The position numbers were made by a program, and so were the translations under genes. This document shows positions 57,088 through 64,000 of a stretch of DNA of 64,000 nt, piece after piece. Location of the stretch: contig JACVCH010000009.1 in the NCBI GenBank assembly GCA_016742175.1, positions 1 to 64,000 of the forward strand, written 5' to 3'. This DNA is from Rhizobiaceae bacterium (GTDB lineage: Bacteria > Pseudomonadota > Alphaproteobacteria > Rhizobiales > Rhizobiaceae). Each line of letters starts with the position of its first letter. The stretch's first letter is position 1. Under the pieces are notes generated by a model, which worked only from the letters and a program-made list of their open reading frames with translations, searched no databases and was not told the DNA's origin.

Positions 57088-58583
57088 CAAAACCTCGGAA
57101 TATCCGGAAACGCCACCTGACCACGGCTGATATGCATCCGGCCCATTTCCGCACATCGATGCAACTGCGGAAACACCTTCCCCGGGTTGAGCAGATGCTC
57201 CGGATCGAACGCGCATTTCACCCGGATCTGCTGGTTGAGATCGATCTCGGTGAACATCTCGGGCATCAAATCGCGCTTCTCCACCCCCACCCCATGCTCA
57301 CCGGTCAGCACCCCGCCGACCTCGACGCACAGCCGCAAGATGTCCGAGCCGAACGCCTCGGCGCGGTCGAGTTCGCCCGGCTTGTTGGCATCGTACAGGA
57401 TCAGCGGATGCAGGTTCCCGTCACCGGCATGAAACACGTTGGCGACGTCCAGCCCGTATTTCACCGAGAGTTCGCGCATCCGCGCCAGCACGGTCGGCAG
57501 TTCCTTGCGCGGGATCGTGCCGTCCATGCAGTAATAGTCGGGCGAGATGCGCCCCACGGCCGGGAACGCCGCCTTGCGGCCCGCCCAGAAGACCGCGCGC
57601 TCGGCGTCGGAGGTCGAAATCCGGCTCGTCGTCGCGCCATTCTGCGCCGCCAGTCGCTCCACCTCGCCGATGAGGTGATCGATCTCCGCCACCGGCCCGT
57701 CGAGTTCGACGATCAGCAGCGCCTCGACGTCGAGCGGGTAGCCGGCATGGACGAACGCTTCGGCGGCGTGGATCGCCGGCCGGTCCATCATCTCCATTCC
57801 GCCGGGAATAATGCCCGCGCCGATGATGTCGGCGACGCACTGGCCCGCCTGTTCGGAGGAGGGGAAGCCGACCAGCATCGCCCGCGCGGCCTCCGGCTTC
57901 TGCAAAATGCGCACCGTCACTTCGGTGACGACGCCGAGCAGCCCTTCGGAGCCCGTCATCAGGCCGAGCAGGTCGTAGCCTTCCGCGTCGAGATGCTTGC
58001 CGCCGAGGCGGATCACTTCGCCGTCGATCAGCACCATTTCGAGGCCCAGCACGTTGTTCGCCGTCAGCCCGTATTTGAGGCAGTGCACGCCGCCCGAATT
58101 CTCCGCGACATTGCCGCCGATCGAGCACGCGATCTGCGAGGAGGGGTCCGGCGCGTAGTAGAACCCTTCCTCCTCGACGGCCTTGGTGATGCCGAGATTG
58201 GTCACGCCCGGCTGCGCGGTCACGGTGCGGTTGGGAAAGTCGATGTCGAGGATGCGGTTGAACCGGCTCATGACGAGCAGCACGGCATCGGCGAGCGGCA
58301 GCGCGCCGCCCGAAAGCGAGGTGCCCGAACCGCGCGGCACGACGCGGATGTTGCGCTCGTTGCAATATTTCAGGATGCGCGAAACCTGCGCCGTCGTCTC
58401 CGGCAGCACCACGACCAGCGGCAACTGGCGATAAGCCGTCAGCCCGTCGCTCTCGAAGGCGCGCATGGCGTGCTCGGCCTCCACCACGCCTTCGCCCGGC
58501 ACGATGATGCGCATGTCGGCGACGATTTCGGCGCGCCGCGACAAGGTCGCCTGGTCGGCGGCCGGCATGACGGGTCCTGACAT
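57087..58583 (-). CDS. glcD: Glycolate oxidase subunit GlcD (FAD-linked)
   Basis: A 498-residue oxidase: FAD_binding_4 domain with VVPRGSGTSLSGGALPL, VTAQPGVTNLGI, GGNVAENSGGVHCLKYG and GYDLLGLMTGSEGLLGVVTE, and a C-terminal FAD-oxidase domain with FHAGDGNLHPLI and GVLTGEHGVGVEKRDLMP. It oxidises glycolate (or D-lactate-type 2-hydroxy acids) with GlcE and GlcF. The SD GGGGAGGAG is strong. It is 118 bases from the divergent lutA. Confidence 0.95.
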   Translation of the reverse strand: MSGPVMPAADQATLSRRAEIVADMRIIVPGEGVVEAEHAMRAFESDGLTAYRQLPLVVVLPETTAQVSRILKYCNERNIRVVPRGSGTSLSGGALPLADAVLLVMSRFNRILDIDFPNRTVTAQPGVTNLGITKAVEEEGFYYAPDPSSQIACSIGGNVAENSGGVHCLKYGLTANNVLGLEMVLIDGEVIRLGGKHLDAEGYDLLGLMTGSEGLLGVVTEVTVRILQKPEAARAMLVGFPSSEQAGQCVADIIGAGIIPGGMEMMDRPAIHAAEAFVHAGYPLDVEALLIVELDGPVAEIDHLIGEVERLAAQNGATTSRISTSDAERAVFWAGRKAAFPAVGRISPDYYCMDGTIPRKELPTVLARMRELSVKYGLDVANVFHAGDGNLHPLILYDANKPGELDRAEAFGSDILRLCVEVGGVLTGEHGVGVEKRDLMPEMFTEIDLNQQIRVKCAFDPEHLLNPGKVFPQLHRCAEMGRMHISRGQVAFPDIPRF

Positions 58584-58701
58584 CGAAGCTCCTCCCCTCG
58601 CTTGCCCCTCATGCAGTTATAACGAGCCAGGCCCGACTGGCCACTTGAAAAAACGCCCTCCGGGTCTATCGTGCCGGCCAACGAGAAGACGGGAAAAGCT
58701 C

Positions 58702-59475
58702 TTGCAACATCAATCGACGAGACGACCGACGGTGGGCCTGTTCGTTACCTGCCTGGTCGACCTTTTCCGGCCGAGCGTCGGGTTTGCGGCGGTCAAGCTG
58801 ATCGAGGACGCGGGCTGCGCGGTCGACGTGCCGATGGCGCAGACCTGCTGCGGCCAGCCGGCCTACAATTCGGGCGACCGCGAGGACACGCGCGAAATCG
58901 CCAAGGCCACCATCGCCGCCTTCGAGGAGTTCGACTACGTCGTCGCGCCGTCGGGCTCGTGCACCGGCATGCTGAAGAAGCACTATCCGGCCCTCTTTGC
59001 CGGCGATCCGGCATGGGAAAGCCGCGCAGCGGAGTTTTCCAAGAAGGTCCACGAACTCGTCTCCTTCCTCACGGATGAGATGAAGGTTGAGGGCGTCACC
59101 GCCAAGCTCGCCGCGACCGCGACGTATCACGATTCCTGCTCCGGCCTGCGCGAACTCGGCATCCACGACCAGCCGCGCAAGCTGCTCGCCTCGGTCGAGG
59201 GGCTGAAGATCGCCGAGATGCAGGAAGCGGACGTGTGCTGCGGCTTCGGTGGCACGTTCTGCGTCAAATATTCCGACATCTCGAATGCCATCGTCACCAA
59301 GAAGACCGCCAACATCGAAACCGCCGGCGCCGACATGCTGCTCGCAGGCGACCTCGGCTGCCTGATGAACATGGCCGGCAAGTTGAAGCGCGACGGCTCG
59401 GCCATCGAAGTCCGCCACGTCGCCGAAGTGCTGGCAGGCATGACCGACCAGCCGCCGATCGGGGGAAAGTTGTGA
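58702..59475 (+). CDS. lutA: Lactate utilisation protein A (iron-sulphur, LutA/LldE)
   Basis: A 257-residue protein of two CCG domains: VGLFVTCLVDLFRPSVGFAA, AQTCCGQPAYNSGDRE, HDSCSGLRELG and VCCGFGGTFCVKY. The only reasonable start is TTG at 58702 after GGGAAAAG; GTG at 58732 would also fit the family's N terminus. It acts with LutB and LutC in L-lactate oxidation to pyruvate. It is divergent from glcD, so both 2-hydroxy-acid systems may share control. Confidence 0.93.
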   Translation: MQHQSTRRPTVGLFVTCLVDLFRPSVGFAAVKLIEDAGCAVDVPMAQTCCGQPAYNSGDREDTREIAKATIAAFEEFDYVVAPSGSCTGMLKKHYPALFAGDPAWESRAAEFSKKVHELVSFLTDEMKVEGVTAKLAATATYHDSCSGLRELGIHDQPRKLLASVEGLKIAEMQEADVCCGFGGTFCVKYSDISNAIVTKKTANIETAGADMLLAGDLGCLMNMAGKLKRDGSAIEVRHVAEVLAGMTDQPPIGGKL

Positions 59476-59496
59476 TGAACACTCACGCCCTACGTT

Positions 59497-59646
59497 GCCC
59501 CCCTCTGGCCTGCCGGCCATCTCCCCCGCAGGTGGGGAGATTAGTCTCGCCATCGACACCGCGTGATCTCCCCCCTCGCGGGGGGTCCGAAGGACGGGCC
59601 GAGACCCGTGGCTCGGGCCAGGGCGCCCGGCAGGGCAGAGGGGGGC
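59497..59646. repeat. 150-bp MITE-like element with 20-bp terminal inverted repeats
   Basis: GCCCCCCTCTGGCCTGCCGG at 59497-59516 and its reverse complement at 59627-59646 match at 19 of 20 positions. Internal hairpins (ATCTCCCC..GGGGAGAT, and another GATCTCCCCCC/GGGGGGTCC) and no coding potential. No clear target duplication. It sits between lutA and lutB. Confidence 0.75.
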
Positions 59647-59683
59647 GTGACGGAGCGCTGCCTTCCAGGTTGGGAGCCATCTG

Positions 59684-61120
59684 ATGCAAATCACCTCCCC
59701 AACCTTCAAGGCCAATTCCGCCAAGGCCCTCTCCGACGCCCAGCTTCAAAAAGCCCTTGGCAACGTCCGCGCGGGCTTCATCGACAAGCGCAAAAAAGCC
59801 GTCGACGCGCTGCCGGAATTCGAGGCGCTGCGCGAAAACGGCAAGGCGATCAAGGATCACGCGCTCGCCCATCTTGACCTGTACCTGGAGAACTACGAGG
59901 CACAGGTGAAGGCGGCCGGCGGGCATGTCCATTGGGCGCAAACCGCCGAAGACGCGCGGAACATCATCCTCGACCTCTGCGCATCGCGCGGCGTCAAGAC
60001 CGTCACCAAGGGCAAGTCGATGATCTCCGAGGAGATCGCGCTGAACGATGCGCTCGAGGCCGCAGGCGTCCGCCCGGTCGAGACTGATCTCGGCGAATAC
60101 ATCATCCAGCTCCGCGGCGAGCATCCGAGCCACATCATCGCGCCTGCCGTGCACCTCAACAAGGAGCAGATCGAGGCCGATTTCCGCCGCGTCCACACCC
60201 ATCTGCCGGCTGACCGCGAACTCGTCGAGCACGAGAAGCTTTTGACCGAGGCCCGCGCCGTCCTCCGCGCCGAATATTTCAAGGCCGATCTCGGCATCAC
60301 CGGCGCCAACTTTCTCGTCGCCGAAACCGGCTCGTCGATCATCGTCACCAATGAGGGCAATGGCGACCTGACGCAGATCCTGCCGCGCGTCCATGTCGTC
60401 ATCGCCTCGATCGAGAAGATCGTGCCGACGCTGGAAGACGCCGCGCAGATCCTGCGCCTTCTCGCCCGCTCGGCCACCGGCCAGGACATGAGCGTCTACA
60501 CCACCGTATCGACCGGCGGGCGCCGCGAGGGCGACCCGGACGGGCCGGACGAATATCACGTCGTCCTGCTCGACAACGGCCGCTCGTCCATGCTCGGCAC
60601 CGAGTTCCAGGAGATGCTGCGCTGCATCCGCTGCGGCGCCTGCATGAACCATTGCCCGGTCTATCACGCCGTCGGCGGCCACGCCTATGGCTGGGTCTAT
60701 CCGGGCCCGATGGGCGCGGTGCTGACGCCCTCGCTGATCGGCGTCGACAAGGGCGGGCACCTGCCCAACGCGTCGACCTTCTGCGGCCGCTGCGAAAGCG
60801 TCTGCCCGATGAAGATCCCGCTGCCGAAGATGATGCGCCACTGGCGCGAGCGCGAGTTCGAGCGTGGGCTGAACCCGGCCGCGGCGCGCTACGGCCTTAA
60901 GGCCTGGGCCTTCTTCGCCAAGCGCCCGTCGCTCTACCGCTTTTTCGCCTCGCTCGGCATCCCGGCGCTGTCGGCCGCCGGCGGCGCGAAGCACCGCTTC
61001 TCCTGGCTGCCCTTCGCCGGCGGCTGGACGAAGCATCGCGAACTGCCCGCACCGGAAGGGCGAACCTTCCTGCAGCAATGGGCGCAGCGCGAAGCCAGGA
61101 AGCAGGAGCCCGCCCGATGA
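59684..61120 (+). CDS. lutB: Lactate utilisation protein B (iron-sulphur, LutB/LldF)
   Basis: A 478-residue protein: an N-terminal LUD domain (residues ~60-290: VTKGKSMISEEIALN, ITGANFLVAETGSSIIVTNE, VIASIEKIVPTLEDA) and a [4Fe-4S] ferredoxin domain with CIRCGACMNHCPVY and CGRCESVCPMKIPLPKMM. It transfers electrons during L-lactate oxidation. Coupled to lutC by an ATGA overlap at 61117-61120. Confidence 0.95.
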   Translation: MQITSPTFKANSAKALSDAQLQKALGNVRAGFIDKRKKAVDALPEFEALRENGKAIKDHALAHLDLYLENYEAQVKAAGGHVHWAQTAEDARNIILDLCASRGVKTVTKGKSMISEEIALNDALEAAGVRPVETDLGEYIIQLRGEHPSHIIAPAVHLNKEQIEADFRRVHTHLPADRELVEHEKLLTEARAVLRAEYFKADLGITGANFLVAETGSSIIVTNEGNGDLTQILPRVHVVIASIEKIVPTLEDAAQILRLLARSATGQDMSVYTTVSTGGRREGDPDGPDEYHVVLLDNGRSSMLGTEFQEMLRCIRCGACMNHCPVYHAVGGHAYGWVYPGPMGAVLTPSLIGVDKGGHLPNASTFCGRCESVCPMKIPLPKMMRHWREREFERGLNPAAARYGLKAWAFFAKRPSLYRFFASLGIPALSAAGGAKHRFSWLPFAGGWTKHRELPAPEGRTFLQQWAQREARKQEPAR

Positions 61121-61785
61121 GCGCCCGCGACGCCATCCTCAACAAGGTCCGCGCCTCGCTCGGCGCCGGCAGTGCCAACCGCGCCGACACCGTCCGCGAT
61201 CGCCTCGCCGGCGCCCCGCGCGGCCTCATCCCCGAACGCGGCCAACTGCCCGACGCCGCCCGCATCGACCTCTTCACCACTCAGGCGGAAAAGGTCCACG
61301 CGACGACCGAGCGCCTTGCCTCCTATGCCGACCTCCCGGCCGCGATTGCCGCCTATCTGCGCTCGAAAAACCTGCCGGCCTCGATCCGCATGGGCGACGA
61401 TGCGCGCCTCGTCGGCGCCGACTGGTCGAGCCAACCCGCGCTCGAAATCCTGCGCGGCCCCTCCGACGGCAATGACGAGACCGGCCTCAGCCACGCCTTC
61501 GGGGCCGTCGCCGAGACGGGAACGCTGGTGCTCCATTCGGGCGGCGACAATCCGACCACCGTCAACTTCCTGCCCGAGCATCACCTGGTGGTGGTCGATG
61601 CAAAGGACGTCGCCGGCGACCTCGAAACCGTGCTCGCCCGCATCCGCGGCAAGTTCGGCAAGGGGCAGATGCCGCGCACCTTGAACATGATCACCGGCCC
61701 CTCGCGCTCCGGCGACATCGAGCAGAAGATGCTGCTCGGCGCCCACGGCCCGCGCGCGCTCCACATCATGGTCGTCGGCGGGTAG
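61117..61785 (+). CDS. lutC: Lactate utilisation protein C (LutC)
   Basis: A 222-residue LUD-domain protein: GLSHAFGAVAETGTLVLHSG, LPEHHLVVVDAKDVAGDLET and MITGPSRSGDIEQKMLLGAHGP at the C terminus. It completes the LutABC complex that oxidises L-lactate. The SD CAGGAG precedes the ATG, which overlaps lutB. Confidence 0.93.
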   Translation: MSARDAILNKVRASLGAGSANRADTVRDRLAGAPRGLIPERGQLPDAARIDLFTTQAEKVHATTERLASYADLPAAIAAYLRSKNLPASIRMGDDARLVGADWSSQPALEILRGPSDGNDETGLSHAFGAVAETGTLVLHSGGDNPTTVNFLPEHHLVVVDAKDVAGDLETVLARIRGKFGKGQMPRTLNMITGPSRSGDIEQKMLLGAHGPRALHIMVVGG

Positions 61786-61786
61786 C

Positions 61787-62527
61787 ATGGAGCCCGGCGT
61801 CCGATACGAGGACGCCGCCGCGCCCGCAGGCATGCGCCTTTACGCCATCGGCGACATCCACGGCCGCGCCGATCTCCTGGCGAAGATGCTGGCCTTGATC
61901 GAGGGCGAGATCGTCCGCGACAGGCCGGCCGACTGGCGCGTCGTCTATCTCGGCGACTATGTCGACCGCGGGCCCGACAGCGCCGGCGTCATCGAAATGA
62001 TCGCCCGGCGCGTCGCGGCAAACCCGCGCCACGTCGCGCTCCTCGGCAATCACGACAAGGTGCTGGCGGAGTTCCTTGCTGATGCCGAAACCTGGTGGCG
62101 CTTCGCGGATTTCGAGGGCGAGACGACCGCGCGCTCCTATGGCGTCCGGATCGACTTCTCGTCCGACGCCGCCATTCACCAGAGCCGCGAAGCACTCCTC
62201 GCCGCCATGCCGCCGGCGCATATCGCGTTCCTAAGCGGTCTTAGGCTCTCGGCGACGTTCGGAGATTTCTTCTTCTGCCACGCCGGCATCCGCCCCGGCG
62301 TCGCGCTCGACGCGCAGGACCCGCAGGACCTGATCTGGATCAGGCGCGAGTTCTCGGATTATCCCGGTCTTCATCCCAAGCTGATCGTTCACGGCCACAC
62401 ACCGCATCACGAACCGGAAATGCGCGCCAACCGCGTCAATGTCGATACATATGCTTTCGCCAGCGGCCGGTTGACAGCGCTGGCGATAGAGGGCCGCGAC
62501 AAGCGGTTTCTGGAAGTGACCGGCTAG
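61787..62527 (+). CDS. Serine/threonine protein phosphatase-like metallophosphoesterase
   Basis: A 246-residue enzyme with all PPP-family motifs: GDIHGR (about 22), GDYVDRG (about 55), GNHD (about 85), FCHAGI (about 162) and VHGHTP (about 203). The active site holds two metal ions. It could be a protein phosphatase or an ApaH-like hydrolase. It starts one base after the lutC stop and is therefore in the same operon, although a role in lactate use is not obvious. Confidence 0.9.
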   Translation: MEPGVRYEDAAAPAGMRLYAIGDIHGRADLLAKMLALIEGEIVRDRPADWRVVYLGDYVDRGPDSAGVIEMIARRVAANPRHVALLGNHDKVLAEFLADAETWWRFADFEGETTARSYGVRIDFSSDAAIHQSREALLAAMPPAHIAFLSGLRLSATFGDFFFCHAGIRPGVALDAQDPQDLIWIRREFSDYPGLHPKLIVHGHTPHHEPEMRANRVNVDTYAFASGRLTALAIEGRDKRFLEVTG

Positions 62528-62558
62528 CCTGCCAATTGCAGGCCGCTCAGGGCCGAAA

Positions 62559-62693
62559 TTACTCGGCGACGACGCCGTAGCCGTCAACCACGACGAAATC
62601 GCCCGCTGCGTCGGCCGTGTAGATGCCGGCGCCCCAGAACACGATGGCGGAAAGCATGGAGAGGGTAATGAGGGTGGCGCGCACGGTGTTCAT
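62559..62693 (-). CDS. Small membrane/exported peptide (44 aa)
   Basis: The ATG at 62693 has an AGGAC SD. The first 30 residues hold one hydrophobic helix (TLITLSMLSAIVFWGAGIYT) and the last 14 are acidic and Val/Gly-rich. It could be a signal-anchored small protein. Unknown function. The gap 62694-62929 holds no other gene that I can see. Confidence 0.5.
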   Translation of the reverse strand: MNTVRATLITLSMLSAIVFWGAGIYTADAAGDFVVVDGYGVVAE

Positions 62694-62929
62694 CTCGGTT
62701 GTGTCCTGCAACTCTTACAACGGGGTCCGTTACAAATCGGTTTCATCAGGAGAATCCGTGGCGCGAAATTTCGTTCCCCGCGATTTGTTTCGCGGTGGTT
62801 TCGAAAGGGCGCGTTTGGGCGAAATCTCCGTCTGATGCGGCCGCTGATCTAGGCTTCCAATCGGGCGAAAGCCAGACGGTCCAAGGCTTTGCCACGCCTA
62901 TTTTTGGTCAGTTGCATTTCTGCAACTCT

Positions 62930-63634
62930 TCAGCCTCGGATGGTGGAAACCCAGGCCTTCGCAAGTGCCGCGCCCGCCGCATCGGCGGCCGGGCCGAAGC
63001 GTTCGGCCTGCCGTTCGTGGCGGCTGCCCCAATCGGGTTCGCGCTCTGCGATCCATCCGGCGAATCGTTCGCTCCACGCGGCGACGAGCGCCCGGTCGGC
63101 CTCGAAATGGAACTGGATGCCATAGGCGCGCTCGCCGATCCGGAAGGCCTGGTTGTGCGAGACGAGGTTGCCGGCAAGCCGCGACGCGCCGCGCGGCAGC
63201 ATGTAATGGTCGTCATGCCACTGGAAGGTCGGGAAACGGGCGGGCAGGGCGCCCAGCACCGGGTCTTCGGCGCCTTCCGGCGTCAGCGCCACCTCGCGCC
63301 AGCCGAACTCCCGCGCCCCGCCGATCAAATTCTGCGCGCCATGCGCGCGGGCCAGAAGCTGCGCCCCAAGGCAGATGCCGAGCACGGCCTTCCCGCTGGC
63401 GGTGAACTCGCGGATGAAGTCGACGAGCCCCGGCAGATAGGGATGTTCGTCGTCGGCGAGTGCGTTCTGCCCGCCGCCGAGCACGACCAGCCCGTCATGC
63501 CCGTCGATCCGCTCCGGCAGCGCGCCGCCATCGTGCAGCGCGCGGATGTCGATCTCGGCGCTCGCCGCGTCGAGCGCCGGGCGCAACTGGCCGAGCCCGG
63601 TGCCGTCGAAATTCTGGATGACGAGAACGCGCAT
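62930..63634 (-). CDS. Class I glutamine amidotransferase-like protein
   Basis: A 234-residue protein of the GATase-1 fold: LVIQNFDGTGLGQL start, GLVVLGGGQNA, AVLGICLGAQLLARAHGA with the nucleophile Cys (about 87), WHDDHYMLPRGA and AYGIQFHFEAD with the catalytic His. Members are annotated as GMP synthase-like amidotransferases acting on uncertain substrates. The start at 63634 (MRVLVIQNF) is preferred over 63655. Confidence 0.85.
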   Translation of the reverse strand: MRVLVIQNFDGTGLGQLRPALDAASAEIDIRALHDGGALPERIDGHDGLVVLGGGQNALADDEHPYLPGLVDFIREFTASGKAVLGICLGAQLLARAHGAQNLIGGAREFGWREVALTPEGAEDPVLGALPARFPTFQWHDDHYMLPRGASRLAGNLVSHNQAFRIGERAYGIQFHFEADRALVAAWSERFAGWIAEREPDWGSRHERQAERFGPAADAAGAALAKAWVSTIRG

Positions 63635-63704
63635 CGGCCTGCCTGATTTGCCCATCGATATTCGGCGGGTAACATGGACGGCGAAGCTCTGCCAAGGGAT
63701 CGAA

Positions 63705-64000
63705 ATGCCGCTGCAAAATCGTGCCGACCCGTCCGGCGCCCTCCACGCCGTCGCCGCCCGCGGCCTGTTCACCGGCAATCGCGGCATCCTGCACGATCCC
63801 GAAACAAAGCGCCTCGCCGGCCGGCGGTGGACGACCCGCGCCTGGATCGTCTGCACCTGCACATGGAAGGGCAGGCACCGCGACGTCTGGGGCCACAACG
63901 GACGCGGGGGCGGCGCCGGCTGGACCGAGTTGTTCTTCGCCGACGAGGTGACCGCGCTCGCCGCCGGCCATCGTCCCTGCTTCACCTGCCGCCGCGACGC
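63705..64000 (+). CDS. Conserved hypothetical protein, N-terminal part (truncated by window end)
   Basis: The first 98 residues are present. The ATG at 63705 follows an AAGGGATCG SD. The pattern GLFTGNRGILHDPETKRL, RRWTTRAWIVC, GWTELFFADEVTALAAGHRP and CFTCRR matches a Hyphomicrobiales family with two nearby Cys that may bind zinc. Function unknown. Divergent from the amidotransferase. Confidence 0.8.
   Translation, partial: MPLQNRADPSGALHAVAARGLFTGNRGILHDPETKRLAGRRWTTRAWIVCTCTWKGRHRDVWGHNGRGGGAGWTELFFADEVTALAAGHRPCFTCRRD

Noticed and set aside
1-64000. CRISPR array or rRNA genes
   Set aside because: No regularly spaced direct repeats of CRISPR type and no rRNA signature anywhere in the window.

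Overview
The window is high-GC alphaproteobacterial chromosomal DNA, most likely from the order Hyphomicrobiales (Rhizobiales) near the Mesorhizobium/Phyllobacteriaceae side. Pointers are: a tRNA-His with no G-1 and discriminator A73 (a peculiarity of alphaproteobacteria), a PdhS-type cell-cycle kinase with a CtrA-type box, an Irr-type iron control element, DUF1127, DUF982, DUF6074 and DUF937 proteins, the rsmE-gshA neighbourhood, and several families of palindromic intergenic repeats. The species cannot be fixed from the sequence alone.

Layout. 1-7.6 kb (host): 3' end of acetoacetyl-CoA synthetase (the first ~100 bases look unreliable), an iron(III) ABC transporter permease and binding protein, a large cytosolic PAS histidine kinase, a phasin, and directly behind it a small RNA with three hairpins that each present a CCTCCTCCC-type loop. 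7.75-7.83 kb: intact tRNA-His.

7.78-43.28 kb: a complete-looking ~35.4 kb prophage bounded by a perfect 51-bp direct repeat of the 3' part of tRNA-His. Its virion genes follow the T7 order (terminase, connector, scaffold, capsid, terminator, tail tubular A and B, internal/ejection proteins, tail spike), but no phage RNA polymerase or DNA polymerase is present. It is temperate: tyrosine integrase, Arc-type repressor, excisionase-like protein and an Xre regulator. From the right end the modules are: int/arc; a leftward early operon (excisionase-like, winged-helix protein, DUF6074, HNH, zinc proteins, RNase H, a phage NusG paralogue); a leftward packaging/virion operon; a rightward three-gene O-antigen glucosylation (gtr) cassette plus lipoprotein; a lysis module (LysM amidase, holin-like protein, membrane coiled-coil protein) closed by a terminator; and a left-end regulatory region with small genes.

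43.3-64 kb (host): a solitary PemK/MazF-like toxin and a possible small RNA, a ferritin-like YciE/F protein, xseA, a LysR regulator divergent from a DUF1127 gene, a DUF937 protein, gshA, rsmE, an EF-hand protein, tag, an L,D-transpeptidase, then a 2-hydroxy-acid oxidation region in which glcD-glcE-glcF (glycolate oxidase) is divergent from lutA-lutB-lutC (lactate oxidation). The glc operon is interrupted by a DUF559 nuclease gene bracketed by palindromic repeats, and lutA and lutB are separated by a 150-bp MITE-like element. The window ends with a metallophosphoesterase, a tiny membrane peptide, a glutamine amidotransferase and a truncated conserved gene.

The main candidates for something new are the DUF559/palindromic-repeat module inside glcDE, the phasin-linked triple-hairpin RNA, and the phage NusG paralogue sitting just upstream of the late genes of a T7-like temperate phage that lacks its own RNA polymerase.
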